Of a stretch of 64,000 nt of DNA, positions 54,637-63,841 are shown piece by piece. Under the pieces are notes generated by a model, which worked only from the letters and a program-made list of their open reading frames with translations, was not told the origin of the DNA and searched no databases. Position 1 is the first letter of the stretch, and each line of letters begins with the position of its first letter. The translations under genes and the position numbers were made by a program. The stretch comes from JAKLQR01 sp963753165 (GTDB lineage Bacteria; Nitrospirota; Thermodesulfovibrionia; Thermodesulfovibrionales; SM23-35): positions 1 through 64,000 of the forward strand of contig CAVWBP010000003.1 of the NCBI GenBank assembly GCA_963753165.1. Reading direction: 5' to 3'.

Positions 54637-55981
54637 CCTTACCCCAAGAAAGATAGTCGAAGAGCTTGATAAATACATTATCGGGCAACGCAAAGCCAAA
54701 AAAGCTGTTGCTATTGCGATGAGGAACAGATGGAGGCGGCAAAGGCTGTCGCCTGATATGAAAGACGAAGTGCTTCCGAAAAATATAATCATGATCGGTC
54801 CTACCGGCGTCGGAAAAACTGAAATTGCGCGGAGGCTTTCCCGCCTCGCGAATGCTCCATTTGTAAAGGTAGAGGCGTCGAAGTTTACCGAAGTAGGATA
54901 TGTGGGCCGCGACGTGGAATCGATGATCCGCGATCTGACGGAGATATCCGCAGGTATGGTCAAAACAGAGCATGTCGAAAAGGTACAGGAGAAGGCAAAG
55001 AGCCTTGCGGAAGACCGCCTGCTGGACCTGCTCCTTCCCCCGCTGAGATCGACACGGGGAACGGGTGCGGGAACGGGAACGGAAGAAGAGGAACGCGAAA
55101 AACATAAGGATACAAGGGAACGGCTCAGGGATCAATTGAGAGAAGGGAAACTTGACAACCGGTATGTGGATATCGAAGTAAGGGAGAAGATGGTCCCCTT
55201 TGGTGTTGTCTCGAATGTGGGGCTTGAAGACCTCGAAATAAATCTGAAAGAAATGCTGGGGAATTTTCTGCCCGAAAAGTCAAAGCGCAGGAAAGTGAAG
55301 GTTCCCGAGGCGCTTGTCATTCTGACTGAGGAAGAGGCTTCAAAGCTGATCGATATGGAGAAAGTCACGAGGGAATTGATTGAACGCGTCGAACAGTCCG
55401 GGATTGTGTTTATCGACGAAATAGACAAAATAGCCAGCAGGGGACATGCGCACGGCCCTGATGTCTCGCGGGAAGGCGTGCAGAGAGATCTTCTCCCTAT
55501 TGTTGAGGGGACGACTGTCACCACAAAGCACGGGCCGGTCAAGACCGACCATATCCTCTTTATCGCTGCGGGAGCGTTTCATATGTCAAAGCCTTCTGAC
55601 CTTATCCCGGAGCTTCAGGGGAGATTCCCTATCCGTGTCGAACTGGATCCGCTTGGAAAAGATGAGTTCATCAGGATACTCACCGAGCCCTATAACGCCC
55701 TGATCAAGCAGTATACCGCGCTCCTTTTCACAGAAGAAGTCGTCCTTGAATTTTCCGATGATTCAGTCGATGAGATAGCCCATATCGCAGCACATGTGAA
55801 TGAGAAGACCGAGAATATAGGTGCACGGAGGCTCCATACGGTCCTTGAAAAACTGCTCGAAGATATTTCCTTCGAAGCGCCGGAGAAGAAGAACGGCAAT
55901 CTCACGATCGACAAAAATTATGTGAAAGAGAAACTGAGTGAGATCGTGAAAGACGAGGACCTCAGCCGGTATATTCTCTAA
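54629..55981 (+). CDS. hslU: ATPase subunit HslU of the HslUV protease
   Basis: 450 residues. AAA+ unfoldase: N-terminal LTPRKIVEELDKYIIGQ, Walker A GPTGVGKTEIARR, pore loop GYVGRDVES, Walker B VFIDEIDKI, sensor and arginine segments GRFPIRVEL and IGARRLHTV, and the C-terminal DLSRYIL tail that docks into HslV. The intermediate domain (about residues 120-230) is charged and variable as usual. Confidence 0.97.
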   Translation: MDNLTPRKIVEELDKYIIGQRKAKKAVAIAMRNRWRRQRLSPDMKDEVLPKNIIMIGPTGVGKTEIARRLSRLANAPFVKVEASKFTEVGYVGRDVESMIRDLTEISAGMVKTEHVEKVQEKAKSLAEDRLLDLLLPPLRSTRGTGAGTGTEEEEREKHKDTRERLRDQLREGKLDNRYVDIEVREKMVPFGVVSNVGLEDLEINLKEMLGNFLPEKSKRRKVKVPEALVILTEEEASKLIDMEKVTRELIERVEQSGIVFIDEIDKIASRGHAHGPDVSREGVQRDLLPIVEGTTVTTKHGPVKTDHILFIAAGAFHMSKPSDLIPELQGRFPIRVELDPLGKDEFIRILTEPYNALIKQYTALLFTEEVVLEFSDDSVDEIAHIAAHVNEKTENIGARRLHTVLEKLLEDISFEAPEKKNGNLTIDKNYVKEKLSEIVKDEDLSRYIL

Positions 55982-56082
55982 CCACCGCCGGCTTTGCCTG
56001 AACGAACAATAGTTGCATCACAAGGAGGCTGATGTGCAGAACATCTCCCGCAATGCAACGAGAACCCTGATACCAATCAGCT

Positions 56083-56712
56083 GTGCTCTTTCTTCTCGCA
56101 GCCCTCGTTTCCTGCGCTTCCCGGACCGGACTCTATCCGCAATCAGGCTATGCAGTTGCTTCCTGGTATGGCTCTGAATTCCATGGAAGGCCGACATCGT
56201 CAGGTGAGGCATTCAATATGTATGCGCTCACCTGTGCGCACAGGGAATATCCTTTTGGCACTCAATTGAGAGTGACGAATGTCGACAATCAGAAAACAGT
56301 AGCCTGTGTGGTGAACGACAGGGGACCTTTTGTCGCAGGGAGAGACATAGATCTTTCCTATGCCGCTGCGAAAGAAATAGGGCTCATAGGGAAAGGCACC
56401 GGGCCTGTCTATATAGAGCATATGGGGAGAGATATCGCATATATCAGAGACGTCAAATATATATCCCGCAGCGGACCGTTCACCATTCAGGTCGGTTCTT
56501 TCAACGACTACGGGAATGCAGTCCGCCTGAAAAATTCTCTCGAACTCAAGTATGAAAAGGTGTATATCATGAACGCTGAAATCAAAGGCGATACGTTCTT
56601 CCGGGTAAGGATAGGAAAATATACCCTGAGAGGTGAGGCATACACATTCGCAAAGACCCTTGCAGAAGAGGGATATGCTGTGCTTATCACGCGCTATGAG
56701 GAAAGGATTTAG
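56083..56712 (+). CDS. rlpA: RlpA-like septal ring lytic transglycosylase with SPOR domain
   Basis: About 209 residues. A lipoprotein signal (LFLLAALVSCAS, Cys 11) leads to a double-psi beta-barrel of the RlpA type: SGYAVASWYGSEFHGRPTSSGE, with the catalytic His and Asp in HREYPFGTQLRVT and VNDRGPFVAGRDIDLS. A C-terminal SPOR domain (GPFTIQVGSFNDYGNAVRLKNSL) targets denuded glycan at the division septum. The GTG start lacks a clear ribosome site; an ATG at 56054 in another frame (MQRE...) suggests that a base is missing near 56080 and the true signal peptide is longer. Confidence 0.88.
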   Translation: MLFLLAALVSCASRTGLYPQSGYAVASWYGSEFHGRPTSSGEAFNMYALTCAHREYPFGTQLRVTNVDNQKTVACVVNDRGPFVAGRDIDLSYAAAKEIGLIGKGTGPVYIEHMGRDIAYIRDVKYISRSGPFTIQVGSFNDYGNAVRLKNSLELKYEKVYIMNAEIKGDTFFRVRIGKYTLRGEAYTFAKTLAEEGYAVLITRYEERI

Positions 56713-56771
56713 ACTCACCCGGATTTATGAATGAATGGTTTTCAGGTACAATAATCCATAATGAGGAGCGT

Positions 56772-57617
56772 ATGAAAATAAGCGGTAAGACAAAGATTAC
56801 AGGAATTTTCGGATATCCGATTGAACATACGCTGTCGCCTGCAATGCATAATGCGGCATTTCAGGCGCTCGGCCTGGATTACTGCTACGTCCCCTTTCTA
56901 GTACATCCGGATTTTCTCGGCCAGGCCGTTCAGTCAGTGCGGGCGCTCAACCTTGCCGGAGTGAATATAACAGTTCCTCACAAAGAAAAGATCATCCCCC
57001 TGCTTGACCATATGAATGAAGAAGCATTGTTTATCGGCGCGGTGAATACGGTAGTCAACAACGAAGGAAGACTGACGGGATACAACACTGACGGGAGGGG
57101 ATTCATGGAATCGCTTGCAGAGAACGGAATTTCGTCAGCAGGAAAGGACATCCTTATCATAGGCGCAGGCGGAAGTGCGAGGGCGGTCGGCTATTACCTG
57201 TGTCAGAAAGCGAACAGTCTTTCTATTCAGGGCAGAACAAAAGAAAAAGCAGAGCGGCTTGTTCAGGATTTGACCAGGATAAAAAGCAATAGTTATCACA
57301 TAGAAGATTTGTCAGACCTGAGCAGGTTCCAGATAATCGTCAACGCGACCCCGCTCGGATTGAGAGAGGAAGACCCTTTGCCGGTAAATACAGGGTCCCT
57401 CAGAGAAGGACAGATTGTATATGACCTTATTTATAAGGAGACGATGCTCCAGAAGGAAGCGTCGAAACTAAAGTGTATCGTCCTCAACGGCCTCGGAATG
57501 CTCTTATGGCAGGGAGCTCTTGCATTTGAACTCTGGACAGGCAGAAAGCCTGACAGAGAAATCATGCGCAGTGCGTTGAATGAAGCTTCAAGTGAACCGC
57601 AAGGAATTTTGACCTGA
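56772..57617 (+). CDS. aroE: shikimate dehydrogenase
   Basis: 281 residues from ATG 56772 (GAGGAG just upstream). NADP-dependent reduction of 3-dehydroshikimate in aromatic amino acid synthesis. Substrate motifs: FGYPIEHTLSPAMHNAAF, NITVPHKEKI with the catalytic Lys, and GYNTDGRGF with Asp. The nucleotide-binding loop is GAGGSARAVGYYL and the C-terminus has NGLGMLLWQGALAFELWTG. An upstream in-frame ATG at 56727 is less likely. Confidence 0.95.
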   Translation: MKISGKTKITGIFGYPIEHTLSPAMHNAAFQALGLDYCYVPFLVHPDFLGQAVQSVRALNLAGVNITVPHKEKIIPLLDHMNEEALFIGAVNTVVNNEGRLTGYNTDGRGFMESLAENGISSAGKDILIIGAGGSARAVGYYLCQKANSLSIQGRTKEKAERLVQDLTRIKSNSYHIEDLSDLSRFQIIVNATPLGLREEDPLPVNTGSLREGQIVYDLIYKETMLQKEASKLKCIVLNGLGMLLWQGALAFELWTGRKPDREIMRSALNEASSEPQGILT

Positions 57618-57618
57618 G

Positions 57619-57644
57619 GTCAGGGAATTTTGTCCTGACATACT
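57619..57644 (+). terminator. weak hairpin after aroE
   Basis: GTCAGG (57619-57624) pairs with CCTGAC (57634-57639) around nine bases and is followed by ATACTTTT. Short stem and broken U-run make it a doubtful terminator. Confidence 0.35.
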
Positions 57645-57688
57645 TTTCCCCATCAAGAAATAACTAACGAAAACAATAAGTTGCAATA

Positions 57689-57705
57689 TGGCATTACGTT
57701 TGCTT
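57689..57705 (+). promoter_or_regulatory. sigma-54 (-24/-12) promoter of the hydrogenase operon
   Basis: TGGCATTACGTTTGCTT fits TGGCAC-N5-TTGCW with GG and GC exactly ten bases apart. Only the sixth base departs from consensus. It lies about 215 bases before the hydrogenase start, leaving a long leader. RpoN control of uptake hydrogenases is well known in other bacteria. Confidence 0.65.
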
Positions 57706-57920
57706 ATCAATATAGTAATGTTTAGCTATAAGTGGCTTAAATTAAAGCAATTGCTTGATAGCGGGATATTTTTATGATACGATTGTTCCGTGTGTTTATT
57801 CACAAACCGGGAAATATATGGGAAGATGTAACGAGGCAAGTCGGGGAGGTGAGGAAAAACTCATAGTCATTGGTAAATGGGTTTTTGCATTGTGAACAAT
57901 AACCTTCAAGGAGGTGAATT

Positions 57921-58919
57921 ATGAAAGAAGAATTTATCCTCAGCAAAGAACTCGAAACAGAATTGGAATTGAAAGGAGTAAGCCGCCGCGATTTTCTGAA
58001 ATATTGTACTGCGACTGCGGCGTTGTTCGGTCTCTCCGAATTCGAATTCACGGCTGGAATAGCGCGAGCCATGGAGACCGCATCAAAAAAACCTCCTGTT
58101 ATATGGCTGGAAGGACAGGATTGCGCCGGCTGTACAATAGCCTTTACCCAGATACTCAATCCGCCTGCTTCCTCAATAATCCTGGATACTATATCCCTGA
58201 GATATCATGAAAGCGTTATGGCGGCTGCCGGGCATCTCGCAGAAAAGGCATATGAAGAAACACTAAAAAAAGGCGGCTATGTGCTGATTGTTGAAGGTTC
58301 GGTGCCGAGCGCCGACGACCGTTACTGCATGATCGGAGGGCGTCCCTTCAGAAAGATACTTGAAGAGGCCGCTGCAAAAGCCGGCGCGATAATCGCGGTC
58401 GGATCATGCGCGACATACGGCGGAATTCCGGCTGCCACACCTACCAAAGGCATTGGTCTGGATAAAGCGCTGCCCAAAAAGAAGGTGATCAATCTCCCGA
58501 CCTGTCCCGTACATCCGGACAGGCTCGCGGGTACAATCCTCTATTATCTTGCAACGGGCAAGGTCCCTGAGCTTGATAAATTCGGGCGTCCGCTTATGTA
58601 TTACCGTGAACTTATCCACGATAACTGCAGAAGGAGAGGACACTTTAGCGCAGGTGAATTCCTGACTGACTGGAATGACCCGAAGCAGAAAGAATGGTGC
58701 ATGATCCAGAAGGGATGCAAGGGGCCGTTAACGCACGCAGACTGTCCTATCAGGAGATGGAACGACGGCATCAACTTCTGCATCGATTGCGGGAGTGTAT
58801 GCAACGGGTGCGCCGAACCCGGTTTCTATGCGCAGATGACTCCTCTCTATACCGCAGAGGCGGAAACGCTCAGGAAGATATACGCACAGAACGAAAAACC
58901 GGACAAAGAGAATAGTTAA
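57921..58919 (+). CDS. hydA: periplasmic NiFe hydrogenase small subunit
   Basis: 332 residues. A Tat signal (SRRDFLKYCTATAAL, residues 21-35) exports the folded heterodimer. The proximal cluster ligands are CAGC in GQDCAGCTIAF, then GSCATYGG and CPVHPD. Medial/distal cluster cysteines lie in the C-terminal third (GCKGPLTHADC, FCIDCGSVCNGC). There is no C-terminal membrane helix and no cytochrome b gene, so electrons probably go to soluble periplasmic c-type cytochromes. AAGGAGGTG precedes the ATG. Group 1 uptake-type enzyme. Confidence 0.95.
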   Translation: MKEEFILSKELETELELKGVSRRDFLKYCTATAALFGLSEFEFTAGIARAMETASKKPPVIWLEGQDCAGCTIAFTQILNPPASSIILDTISLRYHESVMAAAGHLAEKAYEETLKKGGYVLIVEGSVPSADDRYCMIGGRPFRKILEEAAAKAGAIIAVGSCATYGGIPAATPTKGIGLDKALPKKKVINLPTCPVHPDRLAGTILYYLATGKVPELDKFGRPLMYYRELIHDNCRRRGHFSAGEFLTDWNDPKQKEWCMIQKGCKGPLTHADCPIRRWNDGINFCIDCGSVCNGCAEPGFYAQMTPLYTAEAETLRKIYAQNEKPDKENS

Positions 58920-58935
58920 AAGGAGGTGAGAATAC

Positions 58936-60498
58936 ATGGCAAAGAAAATTACTATAGATCCTGTAACAAGAATTGAAGGTCACCTGAAGATCGATGTTGA
59001 GATCGAGGACGGCAAAGTCAAGGACGCCTGGAGCAGCGGCACTATGGCGCGGGGGTTTGAAGCCCTGCTGACCGGCAAAGACCCGAGGGACGCTTCCTAT
59101 GTAACGAGCCGTTTCTGCGGAGTCTGCTTCAGCGTTCACCAGATGGCGTCTGCCCGGGCACTCGATGCCGCGTTTGGAGCAAAGGTCCCCTGGGGAGGAA
59201 CCCTTATCAGGAACCTTGTCATGGGTGCAGAGTATATTTACGATCATGTGCTCCATTTCTACCAGCTCAGCGCTCTTGACTACATCGATATCATGGCGAT
59301 CGCCGACTATTCAGGAAAAGACAAGGACCTCATTGCAGTGAAAGATAAAATAGTATCGCTCGTAAAATCCAAGGATACGTTCCCCCTCACTCCGCGGTAT
59401 GAGCCGGACGAGTTTTCGGTCAAAGACCCCGAGATTGTCACCACAGCCGTAAAACACTATATTGACGCCCTGAAGATGAATGCCAAGGCAAGAAATATGG
59501 GCGCCATCTGGGGCGGCAGGACCCCTCATTACCAGAATATCGTCGTAGGCGGCGTCACCTCATATCCGGACATCAATCAGGTGGCGCGTTTCCGCACCAT
59601 GCTTGACGAACAGAAGAAATTCGTAGAGGAAGTCTATATACCGGACGTCCTCGCGTTCGGAACAGGACCTCTCTGGAAGCTCGCGACCATGGGTGTTGGA
59701 GGAGGCCACTATAATTATCTCTCCTATGGCGCGTTCGAGAAAGACTCTTCCGGAAAAGACCTGCTCTTCCCGCCGGGTGTCATTGTCGGGCTGGATCCTG
59801 CAAGTATTAATGTTGAGAAATTTAACCCTGAAAAGATTACTGAATCGGTAAAATATGCATGGTATAAAGAGAAAGTACCCGTCCACCCTTATAATGGAGA
59901 GCAGATATTCAATCTCGACAAGAAAGGAGCATATTCCTTTGTGAAAGCTCCGCGATATGAAGGCAATCCCATGGAGGTCGGACCGCTTGCAAGGATGATA
60001 ATATCGAAGAACAAGGATTTAATCGGGCTGGTGGAGAAAGGGGCAAAGCCCGGCGCTGTTGCCCGTCACGCAGCCCGTGCCATCGAGACCAAGCTCGTGG
60101 TTGATGCCTGCTATAACTGGCTGGATCAATTACAGGCTGAGATGACGAAACCCGGCTTTAAGATTCACGATACCGAACACTGGAATCCGCCTTACAGCGG
60201 CATGGGAGTTGGTTTCTTTGAACCCCCGCGGGGAGCGCTCGGCCACTGGATCAAGATAAAAGACCAGAAGATTGAGAATTATCAGGCCGTTGTCCCCTCG
60301 ACCTGGAATGCTTCACCGAGATGCGAGAACGGTGTCCGTGGCCAGTACGAGGAATCTCTTATCGGTGTGCCGGTGCCGGACCCCGAGAATCCGATCAATG
60401 TGGTAAGGGTTATCCGTTCATTTGACCCGTGCCTTGCCTGTGCAGTGCATATTATCGACCCGCAGACAAACGAGGTCAGAAAGTTTATTGTTGAATGA
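58936..60498 (+). CDS. hydB: periplasmic NiFe hydrogenase large subunit
   Basis: 520 residues carrying the NiFe(CN)2CO site. The L1 motif is RFCGVCFSVHQMASARALD near residue 60 and L2 is DPCLACAVH near the C-terminus; all four nickel ligands are cysteine, with no in-frame UGA. A 15-residue tail after the His (IIDPQTNEVRKFIVE) must be removed by the maturation protease encoded next. It has no signal peptide and is co-exported with the small subunit. Start ATG with AGGAGGTG upstream; 16 bases after the small-subunit stop. Confidence 0.97.
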   Translation: MAKKITIDPVTRIEGHLKIDVEIEDGKVKDAWSSGTMARGFEALLTGKDPRDASYVTSRFCGVCFSVHQMASARALDAAFGAKVPWGGTLIRNLVMGAEYIYDHVLHFYQLSALDYIDIMAIADYSGKDKDLIAVKDKIVSLVKSKDTFPLTPRYEPDEFSVKDPEIVTTAVKHYIDALKMNAKARNMGAIWGGRTPHYQNIVVGGVTSYPDINQVARFRTMLDEQKKFVEEVYIPDVLAFGTGPLWKLATMGVGGGHYNYLSYGAFEKDSSGKDLLFPPGVIVGLDPASINVEKFNPEKITESVKYAWYKEKVPVHPYNGEQIFNLDKKGAYSFVKAPRYEGNPMEVGPLARMIISKNKDLIGLVEKGAKPGAVARHAARAIETKLVVDACYNWLDQLQAEMTKPGFKIHDTEHWNPPYSGMGVGFFEPPRGALGHWIKIKDQKIENYQAVVPSTWNASPRCENGVRGQYEESLIGVPVPDPENPINVVRVIRSFDPCLACAVHIIDPQTNEVRKFIVE

Positions 60499-61010
60499 CG
60501 GAAGAGCCAGGGACTTTCGATCAGCATAACTCAGGGGGAGACGACGTCTCCCCCGAAAAAATTGTTATCCTCTGCGTGGGCAACGTGCTCTTATCAGATG
60601 AAGGAGTGGGCGTGCACGTAGCCAATGAGCTTCTGAAAATCGATTTCCCTCCGAATGTGTCCGTATTCGAGGGGGGTACTGACGGCTTCCGCCTCATAGA
60701 CATCATCACCGGCGCTGACCGCCTCATCGTTGTGGACGCGGTGAAAGGGGGCGGAGACCCTGGGTCTCTCTACCGCTTTGATATCGATGATGTAACACAT
60801 TCACCATCAGGCTTCAAGACTTCCGTGCATCAGATCGGTATCCTGGAGGTTATAAATTTATCCGAACTGATAGGGAAAAAACCCCGGACAACGATCATCG
60901 GCGTGGAACCGAAGTCCCTCGATATGGGCATGGAGCTGACACCGGAAATCCAGGCCAAGATGCCGCGGATTCTCGAACTGGTGCAGGAAGAAATCGACCG
61001 AACAGTCTGA
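60495..61010 (+). CDS. hyaD: hydrogenase maturation endopeptidase (HyaD/HybD family)
   Basis: 171 residues. Nickel-dependent protease that clips the large-subunit tail after metal insertion. Motifs: ILCVGNVLLSDEGVGVHV with the metal-binding Glu, GGTDGFRLIDII with Asp, and the HQIGILE His. A 20-residue N-terminal extension (MTEEPGTFDQHNSGGDD) precedes the core. The ATG overlaps the large-subunit stop by four bases, so it is the third gene of the operon. hypABCDEF genes are not in the window. Confidence 0.93.
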   Translation: MTEEPGTFDQHNSGGDDVSPEKIVILCVGNVLLSDEGVGVHVANELLKIDFPPNVSVFEGGTDGFRLIDIITGADRLIVVDAVKGGGDPGSLYRFDIDDVTHSPSGFKTSVHQIGILEVINLSELIGKKPRTTIIGVEPKSLDMGMELTPEIQAKMPRILELVQEEIDRTV

Positions 61011-61148
61011 TTTTGAATCCTGCCACGCAACTTCCGGCTGCTCGCAATGATGTATTTATCAAACCGTTGAGATTGTTATCGCTCGATTTGGGATATAATA
61101 CTGTTTATGATGCTGTCTGAATACCCCAGGAACTTTTTTCCATAATCC

Positions 61149-62946
61149 ATGTCCAAGAAACTGCTTTCAGGTCTTATCATCTTCTCGACGCTGGCCGGGA
61201 TCATCGGAGGTTTCATAAACTGGACCGTTTCCGACCTGCCGAACATAAAACTCCTGGAGGAATATGCTCCGATGGAATCGTCCCGTGTGTACTCGAGCGA
61301 CGGAAAAGTTCTGGCAGAACTGTACGTAGAAAGAAGGACGTTCATCCCGTCATACAATATTCCTGATTTTGTCAAAAAAGCGTTTCATCTCGGTAGAGGA
61401 CGAGAGGTTCTATTCTCATCCCGGAGTTGATTTTATCGGCATCATGAGGGCGCTCTGGACGGATATCAGGGCAGGAGGGATTGTTGAGGGAGGGAGCACC
61501 ATCACACAGCAACTCGCACGTCTGCTCTTCCTGCAACCGGATAAGAGCATCAAACGAAAGATCAAGGAAGCAGCCCTGTCGATAAAGATAGAACAGCGGT
61601 ACACAAAGGATGAGATATTGGGGATGTACCTGAATCAGGCTTATTTCGGTACCAGGGCATACGGGATTGAGGCTGCATCACAGACATATTTTGGAAAATC
61701 AACCAGGGATATCAACCTTGCAGAAGCCGCTCTCCTCGCGTCAATGCCGAAGGCCCCATCGGTCTATTCTCCTTTCAGAAACCCGGACAAAGCAAGGGAC
61801 AGAAGGACAACGGTTTTGAAACAGATGATGGACCAGAAAATCATTACCGAAGAGCAGTTTCGTCAGGCGAAACTGGAACCTTTGCCGGAGACCCCGCATT
61901 TCAGAAAATACGACGCCCCTTATTTTATCGAAACGCTCAGACAGGCCCTTGAAATAAAATACGGCAACGGTCTCTATACAGAAGGCTACAAGATTTATTC
62001 AACGGTTAATTCCGTTATGCAGCAGGCGGCTGAAGAAGCGGTGAGAAAAGGCGCAGCCATTGTAGAAAAGAAGACAAAGCCCGGAATTGAGGGGGCGCTG
62101 CTCGCTGTTGATTTAAGGACAGGCCAGATAAAAGCGATGGTAGGGGGCGTCGATTTCTGGAAGAACCAGTTCAACAGGGCGACACAGGCGTTGAGACAAC
62201 CGGGTTCCGCATTTAAACCGTTTGTCTATATCACCGCTCTGGAAAACGGGATGACTTCTGAACAGATGATCAGTGATACCCCCATTTCATTCCCCGGAGC
62301 AAGGTCAGGACAGACGTGGAGACCAAAAAATTATGACGGACAGTATCATGGGAGCGTTACCCTGAAGACAGCGATGGCAAAATCCCTGAACGTCGCAGCG
62401 ATCCGGCTTGCTGCAAACACAGGGGTGGAAAATATAATCGCGATGGCGCAAAAACTCGGGATTCAAAGTACGCTCCAGCCTTATCTGCCGCTCGCAATCG
62501 GCGCTTCGGATGTTACCCTTATGGATATGGTTACGGCATATGCTGCATTTGCGACAGGGATGAGAACAAAACCCCAGTTTTATGAGAAAGTGTTGAACAG
62601 GGACGGTATCGTGATACAGGAAGCAGCCATAGAGCAGGAAAAAGTTCTCTCTGATGAGGCGGTTCATGAGATGAAGATACTGCTCAAGGCAGTTGTTGAG
62701 GAGGGAACAGCAAAAAAGGCAAAAGAATTAAAGAGAGATCTCTATGGAAAGACCGGGACAACAAATGATTACACCGATGCATGGTTTGTCGGGTTTGACG
62801 ACAGGCTTGTCGTGGGAGTATGGGTTGGAAGAGACAACCATACCCCGATCGGCGCAAGACAGACAGGATCGAGCGCCGCGCTTCCTATATGGATCGAATT
62901 TATGAAAAGAGTGCCTCAACAAATTCTCGCGGATCAAAATCCCTGA
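61149..62946 (+). CDS. mrcA: class A penicillin-binding protein (PBP1A-like), one frameshift
   Basis: Bifunctional peptidoglycan synthase: an N-terminal membrane anchor (LLSGLIIFSTLAGIIGGFI), glycosyltransferase domain (EDERFYSHPGVDFIG, GGSTITQQLARLL, KIEQRYTKDEILGMYLNQ) and transpeptidase domain (SxxK in QPGSAFKPFVY, SxN in MAKSLNVAA, KTGTTNDYTDAW). An extra C near 61385 separates KKAF from ISVEDERF; removal restores about 598 residues. Because a class A PBP is usually important, the break here is best read as a sequence error. The 3' end overlaps ftsY on the other strand by 47 bases. Confidence 0.92.
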
Positions 62947-63841
62947 GGTCGTCGATACCCTCGCCGACTCCAATCAGCCGAACGGGGATCCCAAGACCTC
63001 TCCTGATCGCGACGACGATTCCTCCCTTGGCAGTGCCGTCGAGTTTTGTAAGCGCGATTCCGGTTACTCCCACTGATTCATTAAACAACTTGGCCTGACT
63101 GAGTGCATTCTGACCTGTTGTTGCATCGACCACCAGGAGCACCTCCTGGGGTGCGCCTGGCATCGCCTTCTCTATAGATCTTTTTACCTTTTTCAGTTCT
63201 TCCATAAGGTTGCTTTTTGTATGCAGACGCCCTGCGGTATCGATAATCACCACATCGATGCCCCTGCTCTGTGCTGCCTTGACTGCGTCGAACGCTACAG
63301 CCGCGGGGTCAGAGTCTTTCTGATGCTGAACGAACTGGGTATCGGCCCTTTTCGCCCAGATTTCGAGCTGTTCTATTCCGGCTGCACGGAATGTGTCACC
63401 GGCCGCAAGAAGCACGGACTTCCCCTGAGACCTGAACCTGCTCGCAAGTTTCCCTATAGTTGTTGTCTTGCCCACCCCGTTCACACCGATTGCGAGAATG
63501 ACGAAAGGTGTGGCGCCATGCACAAGAATGGGCTGCGATTCTCCAAGGATATCGGTCATCTCATTCTTCAGGAGTGCTTTCACTGAGTCAACATCGGTCA
63601 CATCTCCTATTCTGGCCTTTTCCCGGAGTCTTATCATGATGCCGGACGCAGCGGTTGTGCCGATATCAGACATGATGAGAGTCTCTTCGAACTCTTCCAG
63701 CGCCTCTTCATCGATCTTGCGGCCGGTAAATATGGTCTCGACTTTGTCGGCAAAACCCTGTCGTGTTTTTGTAAGGCCTTCCTTCAGACGATCGAAGCCG
63801 GCTTTCGATAAACTCTCTTTCACACGATCAAAGAAACCCAT
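62900..63841 (-). CDS. ftsY: signal recognition particle receptor FtsY
   Basis: 313 residues. SRP-type GTPase that docks ribosome-nascent chain complexes at the membrane. It has a short N-terminal amphipathic helix (MGFFDRVKESLSKAGFDRLKEGL) in place of the long acidic A domain of E. coli, the N domain, and the G domain motifs GVNGVGKTTTIGKLA, DTFRAAGIEQLEIWAKR, DTAGRLHT, TKLDGTAKGG and GVGEGIDDLRDFD. AGGAGGATG is an ideal ribosome site. The gene-free 159 bases to the window end contain only a TATAAT box (63972-63977) facing right. Confidence 0.97.
   Translation of the reverse strand: MGFFDRVKESLSKAGFDRLKEGLTKTRQGFADKVETIFTGRKIDEEALEEFEETLIMSDIGTTAASGIMIRLREKARIGDVTDVDSVKALLKNEMTDILGESQPILVHGATPFVILAIGVNGVGKTTTIGKLASRFRSQGKSVLLAAGDTFRAAGIEQLEIWAKRADTQFVQHQKDSDPAAVAFDAVKAAQSRGIDVVIIDTAGRLHTKSNLMEELKKVKRSIEKAMPGAPQEVLLVVDATTGQNALSQAKLFNESVGVTGIALTKLDGTAKGGIVVAIRRGLGIPVRLIGVGEGIDDLRDFDPREFVEALFS

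Larger units (their letters stand above)
57618..57920. other. regulatory intergenic region upstream of the hydrogenase operon
   Basis: This 303-bp spacer holds a hairpin after aroE, the sigma-54-type promoter at 57689-57705 and a leader of about 200 bases before AAGGAGGTG, the ribosome site for the hydrogenase small subunit. No enhancer-binding-protein site is recognised with confidence, and no convincing gene; a 19-codon frame at 57719 is probably chance. Confidence 0.5.

Noticed and set aside
58936..60498. NiFeSe-type hydrogenase
   Set aside because: All four active-site positions are encoded as cysteine and no in-frame UGA exists.
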